NCBI RefSeq assembly: GCF_014646015.1
Contig: NZ_BMMQ01000002.1
Location: forward strand, 487,928-551,927
Source of the DNA: Microbacterium nanhaiense
GTDB taxonomy: Bacteria > Actinomycetota > Actinomycetes > Actinomycetales > Microbacteriaceae
Reading direction: 5' to 3'
DNA: 64,000 nt
The position numbers and the translations under genes are program-made. The notes below the pieces were generated by a model. It was not told where the DNA came from. It saw only the letters and a program-made list of their open reading frames with translations, and ran no database searches. Below, piece after piece: positions 1 through 8,720 of the stretch (the stretch's first letter is position 1; the number at the start of each line of letters is the position of its first letter).

Positions 1-1
1 G

Positions 2-58
2 GCGCGAGCCGCCGGGGAGCCGCGGGGGAGCGAAGGCCAGGAGCAGGAAATTCAATGA
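2..58 (+). CDS. 3' end of an upstream gene (partial)
   Basis: Frame 2 is open from the window edge and closes with TGA at 56-58, overlapping the gmk start codon as ATGA. The visible tail is hydrophilic (Ala, Gly, Glu, Gln) and carries no motif. In related genomes the gene before gmk is often pyrF, but nothing visible proves that here. The 4-bp overlap suggests translational coupling with gmk. Confidence 0.35.
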   Translation, partial: ARAAGEPRGSEGQEQEIQ

Positions 59-963
59 GTCAGGTCGTTGGACCACCCGAGGTCGATCGTCTTGCCGCGT
101 CGCGCAAAGCGGTCGCGGCGCGCCGCGCGAGGGCGAGCATCAAGCGCGATCTGGGCACGCGCGTCGTGTCACCGCAGGAGGTCCTGCGGCGGGCGGAGGC
201 GGATCAGGCTTCCGCGGCGGGCACTCTGCGCGTCACCGAGTTCCTGACGTCGCTTCCGGCGATCGGCGCGGGCAAGCGCGACAAGATCATGGCAGAGCTC
301 GAGATCTCGGCGGTCAAGCGCCTCGGCGGCCTCGGGGCCCGGCAGCGCGACGCGCTGCGGGGCTGGCTCGATCAGCGCTTTCCCGAGCCCGCAGCGCGCC
401 CGGTGCGGTCGAGCCTCGTCGTGCTCGCCGGCCCCACGGCGGTCGGCAAGGGCACGGTCGCGGCCTACATCCGCGAGCACAACCCGGATGTCATGCTGTC
501 GGTCTCCGCGACGACGCGTTCGCCTCGGCCCGGCGAGGTCGACGGGGTGCACTACCACTTCGTCGACGACGCCGAGTTCGATCGGATGATCGCAGACGAC
601 GAGCTGCTCGAGTGGGCGACGGTACACGGCGTGCACCGTTACGGCACGCCTCGCGGCCCCATCGACCGCGCGATCAGCGAGGGGCGACCGGTGCTGCTCG
701 AGATCGACATGCAGGGCGCCTTCCAGGTGCGCCGCAGCGAGCCCCGCGCGAGCCTCGTGTTTCTGCTGCCTCCCAGTTGGGACGAGCTCGTCGACCGCCT
801 CGTCGGTCGGGGCACGGAGGACGAGGAAGAACGCGCGCGTCGGCTGCGCACGGCGCGGGCCGAGCTCGCGGCCCAGGGCGAGTTCGATTACCGCGTTGTG
901 AACGACGAGGTCGGCCGCGCGGCCGATGAGGTCGTAAACTTGATGCAGGCTTCCGCGCGCTGA
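55..963 (+). CDS. gmk: Guanylate kinase with N-terminal actinobacterial IHF (mIHF) domain
   Basis: Phosphorylates GMP to GDP with ATP in the cytoplasm. At 302 aa it is about 100 aa longer than a usual Gmk. Residues 1 to about 108 match the mIHF nucleoid protein: a basic AARRARA stretch near residue 20, then [18 protein letters not shown] and [10 protein letters not shown]. The kinase follows, with P-loop [10 protein letters not shown] near residue 125, then [19 protein letters not shown] and EIDMQGA. The start overlaps the upstream stop codon and has AGGA about 6 nt before it. It is followed by rpoZ after 32 nt. Kinase identity is secure; that the mIHF half still binds DNA is inferred from conserved motifs. 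Confidence 0.95.
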   Translation: MSQVVGPPEVDRLAASRKAVAARRARASIKRDLGTRVVSPQEVLRRAEADQASAAGTLRVTEFLTSLPAIGAGKRDKIMAELEISAVKRLGGLGARQRDALRGWLDQRFPEPAARPVRSSLVVLAGPTAVGKGTVAAYIREHNPDVMLSVSATTRSPRPGEVDGVHYHFVDDAEFDRMIADDELLEWATVHGVHRYGTPRGPIDRAISEGRPVLLEIDMQGAFQVRRSEPRASLVFLLPPSWDELVDRLVGRGTEDEEERARRLRTARAELAAQGEFDYRVVNDEVGRAADEVVNLMQASAR

Positions 964-995
964 ACAGGCGCGCATCCATCTCAGGAGGAAAACCC

Positions 996-1253
996 ATGGC
1001 CACGGAGAACAAGGGCATCATCGATCCGCCCATCGACGAGCTCCTCGAGCGCGTCGACTCGAAGTACCAGCTCGTGATCTACAGCGCCAAGCGCGCGCGT
1101 CAGATCAACGACTACTACACCGACCTGCAGGAGGGTTCGCTCTTCGACAACGTCGGCCCGCTCGTCGACGCCTCAGCGGAGGACAAGCCGCTCTCGATCG
1201 CGCTTCGCGAGATCCACCAGGACAAGCTGCGTCTCCGCCCCGCCGGCGAGTGA
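996..1253 (+). CDS. rpoZ: DNA-directed RNA polymerase omega subunit
   Basis: Small RNA polymerase subunit that helps assemble beta prime. It is 85 aa, the normal actinobacterial size, with the typical [19 protein letters not shown] segment in the first third and [10 protein letters not shown] towards the end. A strong AGGAGG lies 9 nt before the ATG. It sits between gmk and metK and is followed by a hairpin terminator, so gmk-rpoZ form the end of one transcription unit. Confidence 0.96.
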   Translation: MATENKGIIDPPIDELLERVDSKYQLVIYSAKRARQINDYYTDLQEGSLFDNVGPLVDASAEDKPLSIALREIHQDKLRLRPAGE

Positions 1254-1269
1254 GCGCGCTCTGACCTCC

Positions 1270-1305
1270 CGAGAACCTCCGACATTCGTTTGTCGGAGGT
1301 TCTCG
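1270..1305 (+). terminator. Intrinsic terminator after rpoZ
   Basis: A perfect 15-bp stem: cgagaacctccgaca (1270-1284), loop ttcgtt, and its exact complement 1291-1305. There is no long T-run, which is common in actinobacteria. Its right arm contains the candidate metK -35 element. Confidence 0.85.
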
Positions 1306-1318
1306 GCATGATTAGCCT
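1290..1318 (+). promoter_or_regulatory. metK promoter
   Basis: TTGTCG (1290-1295), a 17-nt spacer and TAGCCT (1313-1318) give a good actinobacterial promoter about 30 nt before metK. The -35 lies inside the rpoZ terminator hairpin. Confidence 0.6.
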
Positions 1319-1354
1319 CAGCACCTTCCACCCCGCGACCCACAAGGATCCGCC

Positions 1355-2545
1355 ATGAGCCTGCGACTTTTTACCTCCGAGTCCGTGACCGAGGGCCACC
1401 CCGACAAGATCTGCGACCAGATTTCCGATAGCGTCCTCGACGCTCTGCTCGCCCAGGATCCGGCGGCCCGGGTCGCCGTCGAAACGCTCGTCACCACGGG
1501 CCTGGTGCACGTGGCGGGCGAGATCCGCACGGACGGATACGCCGACATCTCCTCGATCGCGCGCGATGTAATCCGCCGGATCGGGTACACGTCCTCGGAC
1601 ATGGGCTTCGACGCCGACTCGTGCGGCGTGACCGTGTCGGTGGGCGAGCAGTCGCAGGAGATCGGTGACGGCGTGACGACGAGCGCGGAACACCGCGCGG
1701 GCGACATCGTGGATCCGCTCGACCAGCAGGGCGCGGGCGATCAGGGCATCATGTTCGGCTACGCGACGAATGAGACGCCGACCTACATGCCGATGGCGAT
1801 CTGGACGGCGCACCGCATGGCCGAGCGCCTGACGGAGGTGCGCCGCTCGGGACAGCTCGCGTTCCTGCGCCCCGATGGCAAGACCCAGGTGACGCTCGGA
1901 TACGACGGAGCGACGCCGAAAACGGTGGAGACCGTTGTGCTCTCGACGCAGCACAGCCCGGACATTTCTCAGGCCGACCTCGCCGAAGCCGTCGAGCGGG
2001 TGGTCATCCGCCCGGTTCTCGAAGACACCGGGCTCGACTTCTCGGCGGTCACGCTGCACATCAACCCGTCCGGCAGCTTCGAACTCGGCGGGCCGAAGGC
2101 CGACGCAGGCCTGACGGGGCGCAAGATCATCATCGACACCTACGGTGGCGCCGCGCGCCACGGCGGCGGCGCCTTCAGCGGCAAGGACCCCTCGAAGGTC
2201 GACCGTTCGGCCGCCTACGCGATGCGCTGGGTCGCGAAGAACGCGGTCGCCGCGGGCCTGGCGGACCGGCTCGAGCTGCAGGTCGCGTACGCGATCGGCA
2301 AGTCGCAGCCCGTCGGCCTGTACGTCGAGACCTTCGGCACCGCTCACGTCGACGAGTCGCAGATCGTGGCGGCGATCGATGAGGTATTCGACCTGCGACC
2401 CGCCGCGATCATCCGCGACCTCGACCTGCTGCGCCCGATCTACGCCAAGACGGCCGCCTACGGCCACTTCGGTCGCGAGCTGCCCGAGTTCACCTGGGAG
2501 AAGCTCGACCGCGTCGACGCGCTACGGGCCGCTGCCGGGCTCTGA
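1355..2545 (+). CDS. metK: S-adenosylmethionine synthase
   Basis: Makes S-adenosylmethionine from methionine and ATP, releasing phosphate and diphosphate; active as a cytoplasmic tetramer. The 396-aa protein has the N-terminal [17 protein letters not shown] signature, the [17 protein letters not shown] hexapeptide region (about residues 128-144) and the P-loop-like [16 protein letters not shown] (about residues 268-283). An AAGGAT sequence precedes the ATG by 7 nt. The stop codon is one nucleotide before the priA start, so priA is probably co-transcribed. No SAM riboswitch is apparent in the short upstream region. Confidence 0.98.
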   Translation: MSLRLFTSESVTEGHPDKICDQISDSVLDALLAQDPAARVAVETLVTTGLVHVAGEIRTDGYADISSIARDVIRRIGYTSSDMGFDADSCGVTVSVGEQSQEIGDGVTTSAEHRAGDIVDPLDQQGAGDQGIMFGYATNETPTYMPMAIWTAHRMAERLTEVRRSGQLAFLRPDGKTQVTLGYDGATPKTVETVVLSTQHSPDISQADLAEAVERVVIRPVLEDTGLDFSAVTLHINPSGSFELGGPKADAGLTGRKIIIDTYGGAARHGGGAFSGKDPSKVDRSAAYAMRWVAKNAVAAGLADRLELQVAYAIGKSQPVGLYVETFGTAHVDESQIVAAIDEVFDLRPAAIIRDLDLLRPIYAKTAAYGHFGRELPEFTWEKLDRVDALRAAAGL

Positions 2546-2546
2546 C

Positions 2547-4577
2547 ATGCCCGAGCACCCGGCGCACGTCGCGCCGCGTGGGCCGCGGCGAATCGCCCAC
2601 GTGCTGGTCGATTCGCCGTTGCCGCAGCTCGATCGGCTCTTCGACTACGTCGTTCCCCCCGAGCTCGCCGACGAAGCGGCACCGGGCGTGCGCGTAAAGG
2701 TGCCGCTGCGTTCCGCCGGACGGGTCATCCAGGGCTTCATCGTGGCGCTCGGCGAGGAGGCGGACGAGGAACGCGCGCTCTCGGAGATCGATACCGTCGT
2801 GTCGGCCGCCGCGGTCCTTCCCGATCGCCTGTACCGGCTCGCCCGCGCCGTCGCTGATCGCGCCGCCGGCTCCGCGAACGACGTCCTTCGTCTCGCGGTG
2901 CCGCGCCGCATGGTGCGGGCGGAGAAGGCCTGGCTTGCACAGACGACATCGGCGTCGGCGGAGGAGGCGCCCATGGAGGCGTCGTCCCTCGAGCGCGCTC
3001 GGGACATCCTCGGGGAGTACCCGGGGCTCGACGACGCTCTCGAGGCGAGCGGCCGCGTCGCGCTCGACGCGCGTCCCGGCGTATCCGGATCCGTCCCCGC
3101 GTGGGCGAGCCTGCTCGCGGCGGCGGCGGTCGCGCGGCTCGCGCGCGGAGAGTCCGCGGTGATCGCCGTCCCCGATCACCGCGATCTGGCGCGTCTCGAG
3201 GCCGCGCTCGCGGAGCTCGCGCCCGCGGAATCGGTCGTGCGGCTCGACGCCGAGCTGCCCGCGCAGGAGCGCTACGCGAACTACCTGCGCACGCTCGACG
3301 AGGCCCCCGTCATCGCGATCGGCAATCGCTCTGTCGTGTACGCGCCCGTGACGCGCCTGGGGTTGCTGGCGCTGTGGGACGACGGCGATTCGCTCTTCGA
3401 CGAGCCGCTGGCGCCCTATGTGCACGCGCGGGACGCCGCGCTCGTGCGGCAGAGCCTCGAGGGCGGGGCGCTGGTGTTCTGCGGTCACTCGCGGTCGTCC
3501 GACGTACAGAGGCTCGTCGAGATCGGCTTCCTGACCGAACCGGCGCCCGCGCGCCGGGTGACTCCAAAAATCGTCCTGGGCGCCCCGCAGGACACGCCCG
3601 CGACGGGCCGGATCCCCTCGGCGGCGTTCCGCAGCGCTCGGGAGGCGATCGCCAGCGGGCCCGTGCTCGTGCAGGTCGCGCGCCCGGGGTACGCTCCGAC
3701 GCTGGTGTGCGGCGAATGCCGGGCGCCCGCGCGCTGCGCCCACTGCGGCGGGCCGCTGTTCGCCCCCGCGCGCGGGGCAACGCCGACGTGCGCGTGGTGC
3801 GCGCGCGACGCGCGCGGGTGGCAGTGCTCGCAGTGCGAGGCGACGACGGTGCGTCTGGCGTCGAGCGGATCCGAGCGCACGGCCGACGAGCTCGGGCGCG
3901 CGTTCGCGGGCGTGCGCGTCGTCGTGGCGGACGGCGCGCATCCCGTGGAGACGGTCGACGGATCCCCGGCGCTCGTCATCGCGACTCGGGGCGCCGAGCC
4001 GGTGGCGGAGGGCGGGTACCGCGCCGTGCTCCTGCTTGACGGCGACCGCATGCTCCAGGCGCCGGATCTCCGGATCGGCGAGTCGTGCCTGCGGTGGTGG
4101 TCGAACGCGGCCGCCCTCGCCGCCCCCGGTGCGCCCGTGCACCTCGTTGCGGTCACGGGGCCGGTGGCGCGCGCCCTCGCGACGTGGAGCCAGCCGGCGT
4201 ATGCGCGCGGCGAACTGCTCGAGCGCGCGCCGTTGAAGATGCCCCCTGCCGTGCGCATCGCGCGGATCGAGGGCGATGCGCCGCAGGTCGACGAGGCGCT
4301 CGTCCGACTCGGTGCCGACGCACCGCGGCTCGCGCCGGACGCCGTGATCGGGCCTGTGCCGGCCCCCGAGGTGTCGGGACGGAAGCGGGCGCGCGCGCTC
4401 GTGCGGTTCGAGTACGCGCTCGGCCCCGCGGTCGCGGCCAGCCTGCGCGCGAGCGTGGTCGCGGCGGCCGTGTCGTCCCGCGCCCGCCGCGTGCGTGGGC
4501 CGGCGGAGCCAGGAAGATCCCGGCCGCCCGCGAATACACTTTCCGTGCGGCTCGACGTCGCCGATCCCGAGCTCTAG
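2547..4577 (+). CDS. priA: Primosomal protein PriA, actinobacterial type without helicase motifs
   Basis: PriA homologue of 676 aa linked to restart of collapsed replication forks. The N-terminal DNA-binding domain (VDSPLPQLDRLFDYVVPPEL) and the zinc-binding Cys cluster (CGECRAPARCAHCGG ... CAWC ... CSQC, about residues 389-435) are present. The Walker A GxGKT and DEAH motifs of true PriA helicases are not: the region is AAAVARLARGESAVIAVPD and ALWDDGDSLFDEP. Actinobacterial PriA proteins are known to be degenerate in this way, so it probably acts without ATP hydrolysis. The start directly follows the metK stop. Confidence 0.9.
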   Translation: MPEHPAHVAPRGPRRIAHVLVDSPLPQLDRLFDYVVPPELADEAAPGVRVKVPLRSAGRVIQGFIVALGEEADEERALSEIDTVVSAAAVLPDRLYRLARAVADRAAGSANDVLRLAVPRRMVRAEKAWLAQTTSASAEEAPMEASSLERARDILGEYPGLDDALEASGRVALDARPGVSGSVPAWASLLAAAAVARLARGESAVIAVPDHRDLARLEAALAELAPAESVVRLDAELPAQERYANYLRTLDEAPVIAIGNRSVVYAPVTRLGLLALWDDGDSLFDEPLAPYVHARDAALVRQSLEGGALVFCGHSRSSDVQRLVEIGFLTEPAPARRVTPKIVLGAPQDTPATGRIPSAAFRSAREAIASGPVLVQVARPGYAPTLVCGECRAPARCAHCGGPLFAPARGATPTCAWCARDARGWQCSQCEATTVRLASSGSERTADELGRAFAGVRVVVADGAHPVETVDGSPALVIATRGAEPVAEGGYRAVLLLDGDRMLQAPDLRIGESCLRWWSNAAALAAPGAPVHLVAVTGPVARALATWSQPAYARGELLERAPLKMPPAVRIARIEGDAPQVDEALVRLGADAPRLAPDAVIGPVPAPEVSGRKRARALVRFEYALGPAVAASLRASVVAAAVSSRARRVRGPAEPGRSRPPANTLSVRLDVADPEL

Positions 4578-4611
4578 ACGTGCCATGAGCCGAGCAGACA
4601 AGGACACCGTC

Positions 4612-5538
4612 ATGCCGAACGATCTTCGAATCGTCTTCGCTGGAACCCCCGATGCCGCGGTTCCTTCCCTCCGGGCGCTCGTCGCCGCCGGCGCGAACGT
4701 CGTGGGCGTCGTCACGCGCCCAGACGCACCGCTCGGTCGCAAGCGCGTACTCACGCCGTCTCCCGTCGCGGCGGCGGCCGAGGACCTCGGGCTTCCGGTC
4801 GTGAAGGCGGCGCGGCTCGACGCCGAGGCCACCGAGCGCATCGCCGAGCTGTCACCGGATCTGGGTGTGATCGTCGCGTACGGCGGCCTCGTGCGCGAGC
4901 CTCTGCTCTCGGCGCCGACGCACGGATGGATCAACCTGCACTTCTCCTTGCTGCCCGCGTGGCGCGGGGCCGCACCCGTGCAGCGCGCGCTCATCGCGGG
5001 CGACGAGGTCACGGGCGCGGCGGTCTTCCAGCTCGTCCCCGAACTCGATGCGGGGGACGTCTACGCCCGCACCACCTACGTTCCGGGCGCGGACGACACG
5101 GCGGGCGACGTCCTCACGGCGCTCGCGGAGCGAGGATCCGAGTTGCTTGTCGACGTCACCCGGCAGATCGCGGAGGGCAGCGCGGTCGCCGTGCCGCAGT
5201 CCGGAGAACCGACGCTCGCACCGAAGCTCAGCCTCGCCGACGGCCTCCTCGACTTCGCCCGCCCCGCGAGCGAGGTCCTCGCCCGCTTCCGCGGCGTCAC
5301 GCCGGAACCGGGGGCGCACACGACGCTCAAGGGTGAACGATTCAAGATTCACGCGGCGCGTCGCTCGGACGGGGGCTCCCTCCCTCCGGGAACCGTCGAG
5401 GCGACGAAGGGCGGCGTTCTCGTGGGGACGGCGACAGAGGCGATTCTGGTCGAACGCGTCCAGCCGGCGGGCAAGGCGGCGATGGCGGCGGACGCCTGGT
5501 TCCGCGGCCAGCGCGGTGATGTGGAGCTCGGCTCGTGA
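4612..5538 (+). CDS. fmt: Methionyl-tRNA formyltransferase
   Basis: Formylates initiator Met-tRNA using 10-formyl-tetrahydrofolate. The 308-aa protein begins LRIVFAGTPDAAVPSLRAL and carries the catalytic INLHFSLLPAWRGAAPVQRAL segment near residue 105. I chose ATG 4612 because AAGGA lies 7 nt upstream and it gives the usual N-terminus; an in-frame ATG at 4585 would add nine residues. It follows priA by 34 nt and overlaps rsmB by GTGA. Confidence 0.96.
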   Translation: MPNDLRIVFAGTPDAAVPSLRALVAAGANVVGVVTRPDAPLGRKRVLTPSPVAAAAEDLGLPVVKAARLDAEATERIAELSPDLGVIVAYGGLVREPLLSAPTHGWINLHFSLLPAWRGAAPVQRALIAGDEVTGAAVFQLVPELDAGDVYARTTYVPGADDTAGDVLTALAERGSELLVDVTRQIAEGSAVAVPQSGEPTLAPKLSLADGLLDFARPASEVLARFRGVTPEPGAHTTLKGERFKIHAARRSDGGSLPPGTVEATKGGVLVGTATEAILVERVQPAGKAAMAADAWFRGQRGDVELGS

Positions 5539-6938
5539 CCGGCGCGCGCGGCGGATCCCGCAGGCCGCAACCGCGTCCCACGCACGTGCAGCCCTCGCGC
5601 GAGGTGGCGTTCGAGGTCATCCGCGCGACGAACGTCGATGACGCGTATGCGAACCTCCTGCTCCCCGCCGAGATCGAACGCGCGGGCCTGAACGCCGCCG
5701 ATGCGGCGCTCGCGACCGAACTGACCTACGGTACGCTCCGGCGGCGCGGCACCTACGAACAGATCGTGAGGATCGCGTCGGGCCGCGAACTCGATGAGAT
5801 CGATCAGGGCGTGCTCGACGCGCTGTGCCTCGGCGCGCATCAGCTCCTCGCGACGCGCGTTGCGGCGCATGCCGCCGTCAACGAGTCGGTCGAGCTCGCG
5901 CGCCGCGAATCCGGTCGCGGCGCGGCGGGCTTCGCCAACGCGATCCTCCGACGCATCTCCCGCGACGACATCGCCGCCTGGGAAGAGCGGATCACCGAGT
6001 CGGCGCGCAGCGCCGACGAGGCGCTCGGGTTCCGCACCTCGCACCCCGTGTGGATCCTGCGCGCGTTCCGGCGCGCCCTGGCCGCGACCGGATCCGCGGA
6101 CGAGCTCGACGCCCTCCTCGCCGCCGATAACGCCTCGCCCGCGGTGACGATGGCGGCCCTGCCCGGCCTCGCCGAGGTCACCGGTACCCGCACGCGCTAT
6201 TCGCCCGTGGGCTTTCGCGCACCGCAGGGCGATCCCGACCGGATGGTGCGCGAATCGGGAGGCGCACGACGAGTGCAGGACGAGGGCTCGCAGCTCGTCG
6301 CGCTGGCCCTCTCTCGCCTCCAGCCGGTGGTACCGGGGGAGCGGTGGCTCGACCTCTGCGCCGGCCCGGGCGGCAAGACGTCGCTGCTGGCGGCCGAGGC
6401 GCTCGCCGGCGGCGCCCTGATCGAGGCGAACGAGGTCGTCCCGGCCCGCGCGGGACTCGTGCGCCGCGCGCTCGAGGCGGTACCCCTGCACGTCGAGGTG
6501 CACGAGCGCGACGGCCGCGCGCTCGCGCGCGAACGCGCGGGCGAGTTCGATCGGATCCTCGTGGACGCGCCGTGCACGGGGCTCGGCGCGCTACGTCGGC
6601 GGCCGGAGGCGCGCTGGCGCAAGCACCCCGACGACGTAGCCGAGCTGGTCGCCCTGCAGTCCGAGCTCCTGGCGGCGGCGATCGATGCCCTCCGGCCGGG
6701 CGGGACCGTCGCATACGTCACCTGTTCGCCGCATCTGGCGGAGACGACGGGCGTCGTGCGCGACGTGATCGAGCGCCGCAGCGATGTCGAAGTGCTCGAT
6801 GCCCCCGCGGCGATCCGAGCCGTCGCTCGCGGTCCGATCGATATCGCGGAGCGCACGGACGGCATGCCCGTCGCACAGCTCTGGCCGCACCGGCACGGGA
6901 CCGACGCCATGTTCCTGGCGCTGCTGCGACGCAAATAG
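5535..6938 (+). CDS. rsmB: 16S rRNA (cytosine-967-C5)-methyltransferase
   Basis: Methylates C967 of 16S rRNA. The 467-aa protein has an N-terminal NusB-like RNA-binding domain (about residues 15-150, e.g. REVAFEVIR) and a C-terminal Rossmann methyltransferase: LDLCAGPGGKTSLLA (SAM binding, about residue 272), VDAPCTGLGALRRRPEARW (motif IV Cys) and YVTCSPHLAETTGVV (motif VI, catalytic TC). It starts with GTG at a GTGA overlap with the fmt stop, so translation is coupled. It ends the metK-priA-fmt-rsmB run. Confidence 0.94.
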   Translation: MTGARGGSRRPQPRPTHVQPSREVAFEVIRATNVDDAYANLLLPAEIERAGLNAADAALATELTYGTLRRRGTYEQIVRIASGRELDEIDQGVLDALCLGAHQLLATRVAAHAAVNESVELARRESGRGAAGFANAILRRISRDDIAAWEERITESARSADEALGFRTSHPVWILRAFRRALAATGSADELDALLAADNASPAVTMAALPGLAEVTGTRTRYSPVGFRAPQGDPDRMVRESGGARRVQDEGSQLVALALSRLQPVVPGERWLDLCAGPGGKTSLLAAEALAGGALIEANEVVPARAGLVRRALEAVPLHVEVHERDGRALARERAGEFDRILVDAPCTGLGALRRRPEARWRKHPDDVAELVALQSELLAAAIDALRPGGTVAYVTCSPHLAETTGVVRDVIERRSDVEVLDAPAAIRAVARGPIDIAERTDGMPVAQLWPHRHGTDAMFLALLRRK

Positions 6939-6958
6939 TCGGCGTCGCAGCGATCCGA

Positions 6959-6964
6959 TAGCAT
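6959..6964 (+). promoter_or_regulatory. -10 box for the LRV membrane protein gene
   Basis: TAGCAT, 50 nt before the ATG at 7014, implies a leader of about 40 nt that includes the AAGGGA ribosome-binding site. No clear -35. Confidence 0.4.
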
Positions 6965-7013
6965 GGCGGGCATCCGGCGCCAGCGCCTGAGTCCGACCGA
7001 AGGGATCGTCGCC

Positions 7014-8678
7014 ATGAGCGATCAGACGTCACCAGACCACGAGCTTCGCGACCCGAATACCCCGGCCGAGCGCCTCGCCGCGATCGCGTCGACGCACCCT
7101 GAGCTGGGCGCCGACGTCGCCCGCCATCCAAACGCATACGACGGGCTGCTCGATTGGCTCAGCCGATACGGCGACGATGCGGCACGCGCGGCGGTCGCCG
7201 AACGCCGGCAGACCGGCACCGGCGGGGCGGAGGCCGCCCCGGGGCACGCCACCGCGAGCATCCCCGCCGGCGAGCCCGTCGTCCCGGCGGCGGATCCAGT
7301 CGTCCCGTCCTCCGCCCCGACGGTGCCCGCAGCAGCAGGTTCATCCGCCGCCGCGGGCGACGCGCCCGCGGGGGAGCCCCGGCGGGCGTCGAAGAAGGGC
7401 CTGACGATCGGTCTCATCGCCGGCGGACTGGTGGTGGTGCTCGGCGGCGGCACGGTGTGGGCCGTCAACGCGATCTTCGGCGGCGAGAAGAGCCCGGAGG
7501 CCGCGGCGGAGAAGGTCTTCGAGGGTGCCCTGTCGCTCGACCCGATCGCGCTGTACACCGCGATGGCGCCGAGCGAGGCGAAGCCGTTGAAGGACGCGCT
7601 CGAGCAGCTGAACGACCTGCCGACCTCGAGCGAGGAGGACGCGAAGGACGTGCAGGAGACGCTGCAGGCGGTTCTCGACGCGATCGACGTGACCACCGAG
7701 GGCCTGGAGTACCGAGCGGACTCGCTGATGGAGGGCGTCAGCCGCGTGAGCCTCGTGAACGGATCGCTCGAGATCGACGCCGACACGGCCGAACTCGGCG
7801 ACGCGCTGCGCGACTTCCTCGAGGTCTCGATGCGCTACAGCCTCGAGCAGTCCGGCTACTACAGCGAGGAGGAGATCGACGAGCTCCTCGACGAACAGCT
7901 CGACGAGCAGGTCGACTACATGATCGACAGCCTCGCCGACGAGCTGCCGATCGAGGTCGACTTCGCCGAAACGTGGGGCGAGCAGCTCGACGACATGCAG
8001 TCGCGCGACATCGACGAGGACGATGCGCTCGTCGGGCAGGGCTACCCGTTCTCGGTCATCGCGGTCGACGAGGGTGGCTGGTACACGAGCCCCATCCTCA
8101 CCGTCACCGACCTCATCGTCGGTGAACGGCTGATCGCGTCCGGCGCCACCTACGGCGACGCCCTGATCGAGGCCGAGCGATTTGGCTCGCCCGAGGACGC
8201 GGCGCACGGTCTCGCGGACGGCGTCGAAGCCTTTGCGTCGAGGGGCGATCACGAGGCCCTCGCGGCTGCCCTGCCCGTCGCGGAACGGCGCGCGCTCTCG
8301 CTCTACGGGCCGGCGCTTGACGACATGTCGAGCGATGAGGGCGCGTCCCTCAGCGACTTCGATGTCGAGATCGTGAAGGGCGACGGCCTCACGGGTCTCC
8401 TCATCTCCGACCTCGACATCCTCGACAACGGCGAGGTCGTCGGCACCTACGATCACCCCTGCTTCGAGGATGCCGCCTACGGCGGTCAAAGCTGTATCGA
8501 CGACATCCCGGCGCTCAAGACTCTCGGCCTCGACGAGGCCCTGCCGATCGCCATCAAGGAGGACGGAGGTTGGTTCGTCAGCCCCACCGCGACCGTCGGT
8601 AATGCCCTGGCGATCGTGACGGCCAGGCTGTCCGAGCTGATCGAGGACGACGAGCTCGACAAGCTGTTCGAGTTCTGA
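7014..8678 (+). CDS. Membrane-anchored protein with N-terminal LRV-like domain
   Basis: Function unknown, 554 aa. Residues about 8-62 (DPNTPAERLAAIASTHPELG ... HPNAYDGLLDWL) resemble the variant leucine-rich (LRV-type) helical domain of many actinobacterial membrane proteins. Then come an Ala/Pro-rich linker, one membrane helix (about residues 129-152, GLTIGLIAGGLVVVLGGGTVW) and a long acidic outer region. That region has two similar segments, DEGGWYTSPILTVTD and EDGGWFVSPTATVGN, which suggest a duplicated domain. ATG 7014 is preceded by AAGGGA at 7 nt; an upstream ATG at 6963 lacks support. It faces the 8721-10430 gene, which has the same general plan. Confidence 0.8.
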   Translation: MSDQTSPDHELRDPNTPAERLAAIASTHPELGADVARHPNAYDGLLDWLSRYGDDAARAAVAERRQTGTGGAEAAPGHATASIPAGEPVVPAADPVVPSSAPTVPAAAGSSAAAGDAPAGEPRRASKKGLTIGLIAGGLVVVLGGGTVWAVNAIFGGEKSPEAAAEKVFEGALSLDPIALYTAMAPSEAKPLKDALEQLNDLPTSSEEDAKDVQETLQAVLDAIDVTTEGLEYRADSLMEGVSRVSLVNGSLEIDADTAELGDALRDFLEVSMRYSLEQSGYYSEEEIDELLDEQLDEQVDYMIDSLADELPIEVDFAETWGEQLDDMQSRDIDEDDALVGQGYPFSVIAVDEGGWYTSPILTVTDLIVGERLIASGATYGDALIEAERFGSPEDAAHGLADGVEAFASRGDHEALAAALPVAERRALSLYGPALDDMSSDEGASLSDFDVEIVKGDGLTGLLISDLDILDNGEVVGTYDHPCFEDAAYGGQSCIDDIPALKTLGLDEALPIAIKEDGGWFVSPTATVGNALAIVTARLSELIEDDELDKLFEF

Positions 8679-8687
8679 CTGTCACAA

Positions 8688-8715
8688 GATCGGCCCCGCC
8701 TCGGCGGGGCCGATC
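8688..8715. terminator. Bidirectional terminator between convergent membrane-protein genes
   Basis: Perfect 12-bp stem gatcggccccgc (8688-8699), loop ctcg, complement 8704-8715. It lies between two convergent stop codons and can serve both. Confidence 0.85.
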
Positions 8716-8720
8716 GCCGT

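Noticed and set aside
1254..1354. SAM riboswitch before metK
   Set aside because: The space is filled by a terminator hairpin and a promoter; too little leader remains for any SAM riboswitch class.
2490..5012. An 840-codon open frame antisense to priA and fmt
   Set aside because: Low-complexity Arg/Ala/His composition and no start signal; priA and fmt are certain.
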